From contig NZ_LR699166.1 of NCBI RefSeq assembly GCF_902459525.1, forward strand, positions 1,748,501-1,812,500: 64,000 nucleotides of DNA, given 5' to 3'. Origin of the DNA: Sideroxydans sp. CL21 (GTDB taxonomy: Bacteria; Pseudomonadota; Gammaproteobacteria; Burkholderiales; Gallionellaceae). The position numbers and the translations under genes are program-made. Positions 50,262 through 59,373 of this stretch are shown here, piece by piece. The notes below the pieces were generated by a model. The model ran no database searches and was not told the origin of the DNA. It saw only the letters and a program-made list of their open reading frames with translations. The stretch's first letter is position 1. Each line of letters opens with the position of its first letter.

Positions 50262-51479
50262 ATGAAAAAGACTCTGCTGGCTACATTGCTGCTCGGGTTC
50301 TCTGCACAACTATTTGCTGCCGACTCCATTAAACTGGCAATTACCGGGCCGTTCACCGGCGGTTCTGCGCCTATGGGTACTTCCATGCGTGATGGCGCCA
50401 AACTTGCCATCAATGAGATCAATGCCGCTGGCGGGATCGATGTCGGCGGCAAAAAGCTGAAGATCGAAACCATCGAGCGCGACGATGAAGCGAAGAACGA
50501 TCGCGGCGCGCTGATCGGACAAGAGCTTGCTTCGATGGATGATCTTTCCGGCGTGATCGGTTCGGTCAACACCGGCGTGGTCATTGCGGGCGACAAACAC
50601 CTGCAGGAAAAAGGCATCACCAAAATCATCACTCCCGCCGCAGGTTCTGCTTCGATGATGCAGTGGAGCAAAGCGGGTGTGCCCGATCTTTCAATATTCC
50701 GTTTCGCCGCTGATGACGGTATCCAGACCGCTATGGTGGTTGAGGAAGCGATCAACAGGAAACTGACCAAGGTTGCCCTTTTGTACGACTCAACCAACTA
50801 CGGTGTTTCCGGTCGCGATGACTTGCTGACGCAGATCAAAGCCCAGGGCAACAAACTGGAAGTGGTCGCCACCGAGAAATTCAATATCGGTGACAAAGAC
50901 ATGACAGCCCAGTTGCTGAAGGCCAAGACGGCAGGCGCCCAAGCGGTCCTGATCTGGGGTATCGGACCTGAACTCGCGGCAGTTGCGAACGGCATGGACA
51001 AGATTGGTTTGAATGTTCCGTTGATAGGCGGCTGGACTCTCTCGATGTCGAACTACATCGACAACGCCGGCAAGAACGGCAACGGCACCTTGATGCCGCA
51101 GACCTTCATTGAGGAGCCCATCACGGCGAAGGCCAGAAGCTTCATCGAGGGTTACCACAAGGCATATCATGTAGACCGTATTCCTTCGCCGGTTTCCGCC
51201 GCGCAGGGTTACGACGCAGTTTATATTTTTGCAGCAGCTGTGAAGCAGGCGCAGAGTACCGACACGAAGAAGATAAAGCTTGCACTGGAAGACCTGAAGG
51301 AGCCGGTAAAAGGTGTGATCGCAATCTGGAAGCATCCATTCTCGAAGTGGAACCCGGCAGTCGAACAGACTCATGAAGCGTTCCGTCGTGAGAATGCAGT
51401 CATGGGCATGGTCAAAGACGGTCGCGTAGTTTTCGGTAACGAAGCGGACAAGCAGCGCCTTATCAAGCAAGAAAAGTAA
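50262..51479 (+). CDS. Branched-chain amino acid-type ABC substrate-binding protein
   Basis: 405 residues with a signal peptide ending QLFA and the LivK/Leu-Ile-Val-binding fold: IKLAITGPFTGGSAPMGTSM, GAKLAINEINAAGGIDVGGK, then GVIGSVNTGVVIAGDK and VPLIGGWTLS. Type I periplasmic binding proteins of this class bind amino acids, urea, amides or aromatic acids. It is the first gene of the importer operon, three bases before the LivH gene. The ligand is not clear; the ADSIK start and the fused partner do not settle it. Confidence 0.9.
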   Translation: MKKTLLATLLLGFSAQLFAADSIKLAITGPFTGGSAPMGTSMRDGAKLAINEINAAGGIDVGGKKLKIETIERDDEAKNDRGALIGQELASMDDLSGVIGSVNTGVVIAGDKHLQEKGITKIITPAAGSASMMQWSKAGVPDLSIFRFAADDGIQTAMVVEEAINRKLTKVALLYDSTNYGVSGRDDLLTQIKAQGNKLEVVATEKFNIGDKDMTAQLLKAKTAGAQAVLIWGIGPELAAVANGMDKIGLNVPLIGGWTLSMSNYIDNAGKNGNGTLMPQTFIEEPITAKARSFIEGYHKAYHVDRIPSPVSAAQGYDAVYIFAAAVKQAQSTDTKKIKLALEDLKEPVKGVIAIWKHPFSKWNPAVEQTHEAFRRENAVMGMVKDGRVVFGNEADKQRLIKQEK

Positions 51480-51482
51480 ATT

Positions 51483-52355
51483 ATGGAAGTCATCCTCCAA
51501 ATGGGGGTAAGCGGGGCCCTGATGGGCCTCGTTTACGCTCTGATTGCCTACGGCTTTCAACTCACTTTCGCGACCAGCAAGAGCATCAATTTTGGCCAGG
51601 GAGAGCTGGTCATGCTCTCGGCCTTTATCAGCCTGACATTCACCAACATCGGTTTTCCTTACTGGCTGATGGTGCCGGCCGGACTATTGTGCGGTGCGTT
51701 ACTCGGGCTGGTAGTGGAGCGCCTGGCGGTACGGCTCGCGTTGGAGCAAAAAAGCGAAGGCTGGATATTGATGACGATCATCCTTGGCCTGTTCAGTTTT
51801 TCTGCGGCCGAGAATATCTGGGGCAGGGATGATCATCCTTTCCCTACGCCCATCTCCTCCGATCCTATGCATTTCCTCGGCATCAGCGTCACGGCTGTCG
51901 AACTGTCGGTGGCTATCGGTGTGTTTGCCGTAATGGGAATGATCGAGCTGTTCAAGCGCAAGACTTTGTGGGGTAAGGCATTCGAAGCGGTGTCGGCCGA
52001 TCGTGATGCGGCTGAACTGATGGGCATCTCTGCAAGAAGAACCATCATGTTGTCCTACGCCTTGTCCGGCATGGTCGCAGCCATGGCCGGGATTCTGGTT
52101 TCTCCCATCACGACTGTCGGCCCCACCATGGCCTCGGCGCTTATTCTAAAAGCGTTTGCGGTTGCCGTGGTAGCCGGCCTCGATTCCGGATTCGGCGTTG
52201 TTCTGATCGGACTTTTTCTGGGTGCGCTGGAAAGCCTGGCAAGTTTTTATATTGGCAGCGGCTGGCGCGAGGCACCCGGTTTGATCTTGTTGATTTTGGC
52301 TCTGGCCATGAAACCCAACGGGGTATTCGGCAAAGCCAGCATAAGGAAAGTATAA
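51483..52355 (+). CDS. LivH-type ABC permease
   Basis: A 290-residue permease of the LivH group with about eight helices. It opens MEVILQMGVSGALMGLVYAL and contains FEAVSADRDAAELMGISARR, the EAA-like cytoplasmic loop that contacts the ATPase. It pairs with the LivM-like part of the following fused protein. It is tightly packed, three bases after the binding-protein gene and one base before the next start. Confidence 0.92.
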   Translation: MEVILQMGVSGALMGLVYALIAYGFQLTFATSKSINFGQGELVMLSAFISLTFTNIGFPYWLMVPAGLLCGALLGLVVERLAVRLALEQKSEGWILMTIILGLFSFSAAENIWGRDDHPFPTPISSDPMHFLGISVTAVELSVAIGVFAVMGMIELFKRKTLWGKAFEAVSADRDAAELMGISARRTIMLSYALSGMVAAMAGILVSPITTVGPTMASALILKAFAVAVVAGLDSGFGVVLIGLFLGALESLASFYIGSGWREAPGLILLILALAMKPNGVFGKASIRKV

Positions 52356-52356
52356 G

Positions 52357-55023
52357 TTGAAAAGAATCTTGCTCGTCAATGGCGCAGAGCTCATCGCCTT
52401 TATGCTGCTCGCCTGTATTCCCCTGGCTGTCAGCAATTCATACGTATTGGGATTGCTGACACTTCTCGCGATCTACGGCATCTTGCTCATCGGGCTCGAT
52501 GTCAGCGTGGGTTATCTGGGCCAGGTCAATCTCGGACATGCTGCCTTCCTGGGTCTGGGTGCCTACGCTGGTGGATTATGCGTGATGGTTTTCGGCTTCT
52601 CGATGTTGCCAGCCTTGCTTGCTAGCCTGCTGGTGGGATTCGTGTTTGGCGGATTGCTGGCTTTCCCAGCCCTGCGCCTCGAAGGCCCGCAGTTCGCGCT
52701 GGCGACACTCAGTTTCTCGGCGCTGACCGCAACCACGCTGAACGAACTCGAGAGCATCACCCAGGGTGCGCAAGGTCTGCAAGTGGACAGGCCACTGCTG
52801 TTCGGTCTGCATCTCGGCCCGCAAGCTTTCTTCTGGTTGTGTCTGGTACTTCTGGCGTTCACCTGGATAGCCATGAAGAATCTGCTTTCCTCACACTGGG
52901 GCAGGGCATTCGAAGCACTGCGCGACAGTCCCATTGCCACCGATGCCATGGGCGTCGGTGTGTTCCGCCACAAGGTCGCCGCTTTTGCGCTGGGCTCGGG
53001 ACTGGGCGGATTGGCTGGCGGCCTCTATGCTTTCAATTTCCAATTCCTGCAACCCAGCAGCTTCGTTTATGAGTTGATGGTCATTTTGTTGCTGGGTGTG
53101 GTGCTGGGTGGACGAAAGAGTCTGTGGGGCGCATTTGTCGGTGCGTGCCTGATCGTGCTGTTGCCCAATCTGCTCTCCAGCCGTTCGCTGTTCCAGGCGT
53201 TTTCCTTTATCGGACTCTTTATCGCTTTGGTGGCGGGAACAATCAGCATCCGCAAGCAGCGCAGAATCTCGTTCCAGGTGGCAGCACCCATCGTGAGCAT
53301 GGCACTGCTCGTGGCAGGTAGCCTGCTGGTGCAGAACACCGAAGACTGGCGCAAGGCGATCTTTGCATTGATGCTGTTCTCGGTGGTAGTGGGACTGCCC
53401 GAGGGGCTGATGGGCTTTGCCGAAAAGCAACTGACCCGGCTCTTCAAGGTGCCGGCACGGCCATTACCCGATGCCACTGCACTCGAGGCGGTTTTGCCCA
53501 GGCAGGAAGATACAGGATTGCTGCTTGAGCTCATCGACGTCAAACGCCATTTCGGCGGCATCAAGGCAGTCGACGGAGTGTCGATGCAAGTGCAGGGAGG
53601 GCATATACACGGGCTGATCGGTCCCAATGGCTCCGGCAAGAGTACGTTGGTCAACGTGATTTCCGGCTTGTATGCGCCGAGCGCAGGCCAGTTGCGTTTG
53701 CACGGTGAGGAACTCCCCAAGGGCAGCCTGTTTAAAGTCTCGCAAGCCGGTATTGCGCGTACCTTTCAGAACCTCCAGCTTTTTGCCGAGCTCAGTGCAC
53801 TCGAAAACGTGATGGTCGCTTGCGAAGGCGCGTATAAAAAATCATTGCCGCTTGTTCTGCTTGGATTTGCATATGCCGAGGAGAAAAAAGCCCAGGCCGA
53901 CTCTCTCGCACTGCTGGAACTGGTGGGGTTGGCTGGCGATGCAAGAACCAAGGCCAAGGATTTGCCTTACGGTGCCCAGCGCTTCCTGGAGATCGCACGC
54001 GCCCTGGCGCGCAAACCCAAACTGCTGATACTGGACGAACCGGCTGCCGGACTGGCGCATCCGGATGTACTGAAGCTCAACGAGATCGTGCGCAGGATCC
54101 GTGCGCGTGGAATCACCACCATACTCATCGAGCACCACATGAGCGTGGTGAACGAAGTGTGCGATTTCGTCACCGTCCTCGACGAAGGCAAGATCATCGC
54201 TCAGGGTCTGCCCGATGACGTCAAGCGCGATCCGCGCGTGATCGCAGCCTATCTGGGCGACAGCAAGGAAAGCTCTTACTCGTCGCGCAAGCTTGGAGAA
54301 ACCCCATTGCTGCGCGTGGAAGATCTGCATGCAGGCTATGGTGCGAGCGAAGTGTTGACCGGTACCAGTTTTGAAGTGCGGGCGGGTTCCGTCGTCGCGC
54401 TCATCGGTGCCAACGGCGCAGGCAAGACGACAACCATGCGCGTATTGTCCGGAATGCTGAAACCCACCTCGGGCAAGGTGCTGCTGGATGGCAAGGAAGT
54501 GCAGCAACTGGACGCCTCGAAGATCGCTCGTCTGGGGCTGGCGCACTCACCGGAGGGCCGCAAGATATTCGCTCCCCTGAGTGTCGAAGACAATCTGTTG
54601 CTAGGTGCCTATACGCGTTTGCCTAAAGTTTTTGGTTTCAGGACCAAGGCAAATGTCGATCTGGAAAAAGTCTATGCGCTTTTCCCGCGCCTGTTCGAAA
54701 GGCGCAAGCAGGCGGCAGGCACACTGTCGGGGGGAGAACAACAGATGCTGGCCATAGGACGCGCCCTCATGGCCAACCCCAAGATCATCCTGTTGGACGA
54801 ACCGTCCATGGGCCTGGCTCCGGTGATCGTTCAGGAAGTTTTTGTCATCATCAAAAAGTTGAAGGAAGCGGGCATCACTCTCTTGCTGGTCGAGCAATTC
54901 GCCAAGAGTGCCCTGGAAGTGGCGGACTATGCTTACGTGCTGGAACATGGCCGCATTGCTGTGGAAGGTACGCCCGAGGACCTTTCAAGGAATGAGCGGG
55001 TGCTGGCTGCTTATCTGGGGTAA
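52357..55023 (+). CDS. Three-module ABC importer protein: LivM permease + LivG ATPase + LivF ATPase
   Basis: An 888-residue chain. Residues ~1-375 are a LivM-type permease (LNVSVGYLGQVNLGHAAF-like segment, FEALRDSPIATDAMGVGVFR loop). Residues ~385-640 are a LivG-type ATPase with Walker A GPNGSGKST near 423, signature LPYGAQRFLEIARAL and Walker B LLILDEP. Residues ~650-888 are a LivF-type ATPase with GANGAGKTT near 684, LSGGEQQMLAIGRAL and IILLDEPSMGLAP. It starts at a TTG with GGAAAG upstream. Three normally separate subunits are joined, so only LivK, LivH and this protein would make the whole importer. Confidence 0.92.
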   Translation: MKRILLVNGAELIAFMLLACIPLAVSNSYVLGLLTLLAIYGILLIGLDVSVGYLGQVNLGHAAFLGLGAYAGGLCVMVFGFSMLPALLASLLVGFVFGGLLAFPALRLEGPQFALATLSFSALTATTLNELESITQGAQGLQVDRPLLFGLHLGPQAFFWLCLVLLAFTWIAMKNLLSSHWGRAFEALRDSPIATDAMGVGVFRHKVAAFALGSGLGGLAGGLYAFNFQFLQPSSFVYELMVILLLGVVLGGRKSLWGAFVGACLIVLLPNLLSSRSLFQAFSFIGLFIALVAGTISIRKQRRISFQVAAPIVSMALLVAGSLLVQNTEDWRKAIFALMLFSVVVGLPEGLMGFAEKQLTRLFKVPARPLPDATALEAVLPRQEDTGLLLELIDVKRHFGGIKAVDGVSMQVQGGHIHGLIGPNGSGKSTLVNVISGLYAPSAGQLRLHGEELPKGSLFKVSQAGIARTFQNLQLFAELSALENVMVACEGAYKKSLPLVLLGFAYAEEKKAQADSLALLELVGLAGDARTKAKDLPYGAQRFLEIARALARKPKLLILDEPAAGLAHPDVLKLNEIVRRIRARGITTILIEHHMSVVNEVCDFVTVLDEGKIIAQGLPDDVKRDPRVIAAYLGDSKESSYSSRKLGETPLLRVEDLHAGYGASEVLTGTSFEVRAGSVVALIGANGAGKTTTMRVLSGMLKPTSGKVLLDGKEVQQLDASKIARLGLAHSPEGRKIFAPLSVEDNLLLGAYTRLPKVFGFRTKANVDLEKVYALFPRLFERRKQAAGTLSGGEQQMLAIGRALMANPKIILLDEPSMGLAPVIVQEVFVIIKKLKEAGITLLLVEQFAKSALEVADYAYVLEHGRIAVEGTPEDLSRNERVLAAYLG

Positions 55024-55144
55024 GGCGCGAAAAATAGCATGAACGGCGTGGATAAGCGCCGCAGTGATTCTGTGTATTCCGGCAGGGAAGAAAATCGATT
55101 CTTTACCGGATTTTGATTGCACCTGCCGATCGTTTATGCCCGGG

Positions 55145-55927
55145 TCAGCCGCCTGTATAAAGTGTACTTGCGGCTGGCTCCCCGGCGGAATTGCCAACTG
55201 AATTTTCCCAATAGAACCTTGGCAGATTATCCAGAGCTGCCACCAGCCCCTTGTTCCATGCTTCTGATAGTTGTTTCGAGAAGGGGTCTTCCTCCGTCAG
55301 GCAAAGTTGATGCGTGAAATTCAGACTGCCTGTTTCATAGATCAGTAAATCAATAGGGTGGCCCACGGTCAGGTTGCTGCGAACGGTTGAATTCATCGAC
55401 ACCAGGGCGCAACGGGCAGCCGGAGCCAGCAGGGTATCGCGCTTGATAACGCGGTCGAGTATGGGCTTGCCGTATTTGACTTCACCGATCTGCAGGAACG
55501 GGTGTTCGTCCGATTCGTGGATGAAGTTTCCTTGCGGATAGATCATCAGTGTTTCGTGGCGGTCAGTTCCGATCTGTCCGGCCAATATGAACGTTGCTTC
55601 AAAACTGACATTGCCGCTGTCCCGCACGACGTGCAGATTTTGCACGCTGGTGCTGACCGTGGCCACATAATCTGCAGCCTCCTGCATATTTTTGACGGCA
55701 AGCAGATTGGGGATCGCTCCGCTGTCCAGATCGGCCTTGATACGCTTGATCACCAATTGGGTTGTGGCCAGGTTGCCCGCTGAAAGCAGCGCAAACACCC
55801 TGTTGTCGGGCCACACGAAGGTATGCATCTTGGAGTAGGTCGAGATATTGTCGAAACCGGCGTTGGTACGTGAATCGGAACACAATACAAATCCCGCTTT
55901 AGTATTGATGGCAAAACAATAGGTCAT
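55145..55927 (-). CDS. Anbu-type proteasome-like protease, copy 2
   Basis: Starting at 55927 the protein has 260 residues and begins MTYCFAINTKAGFVLCSDSR, placing the catalytic threonine right after the initiator Met, as in Anbu. The core has TNAGFDNISTYSKMHTFVWP and LLSAGNLATTQ, then FLQIGEVKYGKPILDRVIKR. Anbu forms a ring-like N-terminal-nucleophile hydrolase related to the proteasome. A longer frame to 55999 would hide the Thr. It is the last gene of the operon and is highly similar to the adjacent copy 1. Confidence 0.9.
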   Translation of the reverse strand: MTYCFAINTKAGFVLCSDSRTNAGFDNISTYSKMHTFVWPDNRVFALLSAGNLATTQLVIKRIKADLDSGAIPNLLAVKNMQEAADYVATVSTSVQNLHVVRDSGNVSFEATFILAGQIGTDRHETLMIYPQGNFIHESDEHPFLQIGEVKYGKPILDRVIKRDTLLAPAARCALVSMNSTVRSNLTVGHPIDLLIYETGSLNFTHQLCLTEEDPFSKQLSEAWNKGLVAALDNLPRFYWENSVGNSAGEPAASTLYTGG

Positions 55928-56074
55928 TTCATTCCCTTGAATATTCCGCGGCGCCGCTGGGCAAGCGTAGTAAAGAAACAGTAACATGAGCTTTGACAAT
56001 CGGCAAACCCAAATAATTTACGCCGGGTGGGAAAGCGCACAGAAGAAAGTCGCGACGTCTCAATCACCACCGAA

Positions 56075-56818
56075 TCACTTGATAGTCTGATCGGTTTCCC
56101 AAGGGAAGCGGGGTAAATTATCCAGTGCCAGAACCAGTCCAGAACTCCAGGATTGGGCGATACTCTTATAAAATGGATCGTCTTCGGTCAATGAGAATCG
56201 ACGTCCCTCACTGAGGGAGTCTTTGGAGTAGATCAGCATATCTACCGGTGCCCCGACCGACAGGTTGCTGCGGATAGTCGAATTCATGGACACCAAAGCA
56301 CAACGTGAAGCCACCTCAAGCTGGATGTTGCGTTTGATGACCCGATCCAGAATAGGTTTGCCATATTTAATCTCACCAATTTGCAAGAACGGATGTTCAT
56401 TGGATTCATGGATATAGTTGCCCTGGGCATAGATCAGCAATGTTTCTGGGGCGCCATGCGCGATTTGCCCGCCCAGAATAAACGTCGCTTCCAGGTTGCT
56501 CCCGGAACTATCGCGCAAGGATTGTTGCTTCTGCACTTCGCAACTGACAGATGCCACATAGTCTGCCGCTTCATGCATGTTGGCCACATTGAGCAGGTTG
56601 GGCCGTGCCGCTTTGTCCAAGTCAGTATTGAGACGTTTTAGAACGGACTGAGTTGTCGCCAGATTTCCTGCCGAGAGCAATACCAAAACACGATCTCCCG
56701 GCCATACGAAGGGGTGCATCTTTGAGTAGGTCGAAATATTGTCGAATCCCGCGTTGGTACGCGAGTCCGAACAGAAAACCATTCCGGCGTCAATGTTGAC
56801 CGATAGGCAGTAAGTCAT
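56075..56818 (-). CDS. Anbu-type proteasome-like protease, copy 1
   Basis: 247 residues beginning MTYCLSVNIDAGMVFCSDSR with the same N-terminal Thr nucleophile position and the same core segments (TNAGFDNISTYSKMHPFVWP, LLSAGNLATTQ, FLQIGEIKYGKPILDRVIKR). By eye it is about two thirds identical to copy 2, diverging mainly in the middle and C-terminal tail. It follows the alpha-E gene by 32 bases. Two Anbu genes in one operon suggests a tandem duplication and perhaps a mixed ring. Confidence 0.9.
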   Translation of the reverse strand: MTYCLSVNIDAGMVFCSDSRTNAGFDNISTYSKMHPFVWPGDRVLVLLSAGNLATTQSVLKRLNTDLDKAARPNLLNVANMHEAADYVASVSCEVQKQQSLRDSSGSNLEATFILGGQIAHGAPETLLIYAQGNYIHESNEHPFLQIGEIKYGKPILDRVIKRNIQLEVASRCALVSMNSTIRSNLSVGAPVDMLIYSKDSLSEGRRFSLTEDDPFYKSIAQSWSSGLVLALDNLPRFPWETDQTIK

Positions 56819-56850
56819 GTTTCGTTGATGGAATTATATTGTTCCAATAA

Positions 56851-57825
56851 TCACTGGACCATTTCAGCATCTGACTGGCTTTGCTGCTGACCGACTTTGG
56901 CATGGAAATATTGCTTGTTCAGGGCGGCATTGATCTCTCCCAGATCTTTCTGGGTCAAATCCAACAGCTCGTGCAGTTCGCCGTTGTGCAGGTTATCGGA
57001 CAGAAGCCTGAGCAAATTCGTCCTCGAATTTCTGACTGTACTCAACACAGTTTCAGAAAATGGAACTACACGCAGACAGGATTCCATCTCATTCAGGCAA
57101 TACAGCAGGCTGCGCGGAAAATGTTCGTCGTTGATCAGAAACTCGATCACGTTCTTGCTGCTCACATGCACGGCCTTGAGCCGCCGATAAGTCTGGTAGG
57201 CGGAAAGCGCTTTAAGAGTATTCATCCACAATCTTTCCACGCTCATCTCATACAGCGCCATGTCTTCCGGGATGGATACCGCGAAATTGATGTCCAGAAT
57301 GCGCGTGGTCATGTCGGCACGTTCGATGTTTCGCCCGAGCCGGATGAATTGATACGCCATGTCGTGCGCCATCACGCCCGAGATGAGGCCGACGATCGCA
57401 TGCCGCTTTGCGATGACATTGTTCAAGACCAGGTATCTTTCACGGCGGCTCGTCGTTGCCTGGTTGGCATTGGCGCGAAGGTAAAGATACAAGCTGTTGA
57501 TACATTCCCACAGATCCTCGGGCAGCAACTCGCGCAGAGTGCGGGTGTTCTCCCTTGCGTACTTCACACAGGACAGGATGGAACTGGGGTTCTGTTCGTC
57601 CTCGATCATGAAGCGCATGATCGAATCCTCGTTGGCTTGTGTGTAGTGCTTGCTGAAGGATTCATCCAGCCCGACGGCTTTGATCAGCGTATCCCAACCC
57701 AGCGTAGCGCCGTGCGGCAGATCCAGCAACACATCCGTCGTGCTGTTGATGAGTCGCGCGGTATTTTCAGCGCGCTCCAGATAGCGCGCCATCCAGTAAA
57801 GGTTTTGAGCAGCACGGGCTAGCAT
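56851..57825 (-). CDS. Alpha-E domain protein, Anbu operon
   Basis: A 324-residue all-helical protein beginning MLARAAQNLYWMARYLERAE, the standard start of alpha-E domains, followed by NTARLINSTTDVLLDLPHGA. Alpha-E proteins accompany circularly permuted ATP-grasp enzymes and transglutaminases in a conserved set that often includes Anbu; they are thought to help form or modify a peptide-like product. It overlaps the ATP-grasp stop by seven bases, showing coupling. Confidence 0.92.
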   Translation of the reverse strand: MLARAAQNLYWMARYLERAENTARLINSTTDVLLDLPHGATLGWDTLIKAVGLDESFSKHYTQANEDSIMRFMIEDEQNPSSILSCVKYARENTRTLRELLPEDLWECINSLYLYLRANANQATTSRRERYLVLNNVIAKRHAIVGLISGVMAHDMAYQFIRLGRNIERADMTTRILDINFAVSIPEDMALYEMSVERLWMNTLKALSAYQTYRRLKAVHVSSKNVIEFLINDEHFPRSLLYCLNEMESCLRVVPFSETVLSTVRNSRTNLLRLLSDNLHNGELHELLDLTQKDLGEINAALNKQYFHAKVGQQQSQSDAEMVQ

Positions 57826-59273
57826 GACGGCATCTCCTCTACGATCCAGGTGTCCTTGCTGCCGCCGCCTTGCGAAGAATTCACCACCAATGATCCTTCC
57901 CGCAGCGCGACCCGCGTCAAACCGCCGGTCGTCACATAGAGCTTCTCCGATTGCAGTATGAAGGGGCGCAGGTCCAAATGGCGCGGGGCCAATTTTCCAT
58001 CGACCAGGGTCGGTGCTGTGGATATCTCGAGCGTTGGCTGCGCCATGTAATTGCGCGGATTGGCACGGATCAGATCCGCAAACTTTGCGCGTTCGGCTTC
58101 GTCCGCACGCGGGCCGATCATCATGCCGTATCCGCCAGATTCGTTGGCAGGCTTGACCACCAGCTTATCCAGATTCTTCAATACATGTTCGCATTGGTCC
58201 GGATACATGCACAGATAACTGGGTACATTGGCCAGGATCGGATCCTGATCCAGATAGTAGCGGATGATCTGGGGGACGAAGGCGTACACCACCTTGTCAT
58301 CCGCCACGCCCGCGCCCGGCGCATTGGCAATGCCCACGTTTCCCTTGCGCCAGGCGCGCATCAAGCCGGGCACGCCGAGCATGGAGTCGGGACTGAACAC
58401 CTCCGGGTCGAGGAAATGATCGTCGATGCGCCGATAGATCACATCCACTTGTTGCAAACCGAAGATGTTCTTCATGTACACCCTGTCGTCGGTGCCAACC
58501 AGCAAGTCCTGTCCTTCCACCAGATGGGCACCCATTTGCTGGGCGAGATAACTGTGTTCGAAGTAGGCCGAGTTGTAGATGCCTGGAGTCAACACGGCGA
58601 TCACCGGCTGGTCGCCTGGACGCGGTGACAATGCAGCCAGCGTCTGGTAAAGCTGGGTAGGGTAGTCATCCACCGGCAGGATCGAGGTGGTTCGAAACAC
58701 CTCTGGAAATATCCGCTTCATGATCTGCCGATTTTCCAGCATGTAGGACACACCGGAAGGAACGCGCAGGTTGTCTTCCAGCACATAAACCGTACCGTCG
58801 CGGTCGCGCACCAAGTCGGTGCCACAAATATGTGCCCACACGCCAAAGCGGGGCGTCACACCCACGCACTGGGGGCGGAAATTGACCGAGCCTTCCAGTA
58901 CTTCACGCGGGAACACGCCATCCTTGATGATTTGTTGTTTGTTGTACAAATCATTGATGAACAGATTGAGCGCGGTCAGGCGTTGTTTGAGCCCCTCCTG
59001 GATCGGGTCCCATTCGGTGCGGCTCATCACCCGCGGGATGACATCGAATGGCCATGCGCGGTCGATGTTGCCCGCTTCGCTGTAGATGGTAAACGTGATC
59101 CCCATGGCCATGATGTTCGCTTCCACCGCCTGGCGGCGTGCCAGCAATTCGTTGGCATCCAGCGAGTTCAGGTAGTCGAAAAGGGGCTGCGCCGCGCTGC
59201 GCGGGCGCAAGTTGGCATCGAACAGTTCATCGTAGGCCGTTATGCGTTTATATTCCGACAGGGAAATTTCCAT
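57819..59273 (-). CDS. Circularly permuted ATP-grasp type 2 ligase, Anbu operon
   Basis: A 484-residue protein with YKRITAYDELFDANLRPRSA, RDRDGTVYVLEDNLRVPSGV and LDKLVVKPANESGGYGMMIG, the blocks of the circularly permuted ATP-grasp group that ligates amine and carboxylate groups. It ends GSLVVNSSQGGGSKDTWIVE. With the alpha-E protein and transglutaminase it probably makes or cleaves amide links in a peptide that Anbu may process. It stands 100 bases after the transglutaminase gene. Confidence 0.93.
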   Translation of the reverse strand: MEISLSEYKRITAYDELFDANLRPRSAAQPLFDYLNSLDANELLARRQAVEANIMAMGITFTIYSEAGNIDRAWPFDVIPRVMSRTEWDPIQEGLKQRLTALNLFINDLYNKQQIIKDGVFPREVLEGSVNFRPQCVGVTPRFGVWAHICGTDLVRDRDGTVYVLEDNLRVPSGVSYMLENRQIMKRIFPEVFRTTSILPVDDYPTQLYQTLAALSPRPGDQPVIAVLTPGIYNSAYFEHSYLAQQMGAHLVEGQDLLVGTDDRVYMKNIFGLQQVDVIYRRIDDHFLDPEVFSPDSMLGVPGLMRAWRKGNVGIANAPGAGVADDKVVYAFVPQIIRYYLDQDPILANVPSYLCMYPDQCEHVLKNLDKLVVKPANESGGYGMMIGPRADEAERAKFADLIRANPRNYMAQPTLEISTAPTLVDGKLAPRHLDLRPFILQSEKLYVTTGGLTRVALREGSLVVNSSQGGGSKDTWIVEEMPSC

Positions 59274-59373
59274 GATCTGTTCTTTATTCCACGTATTGAG
59301 TATTGCTTAGCGAATACCGTGCCACGACTTGGACTTACAGCAGCAAATTTCCTTTTCCTTTATTGGAGTACCC

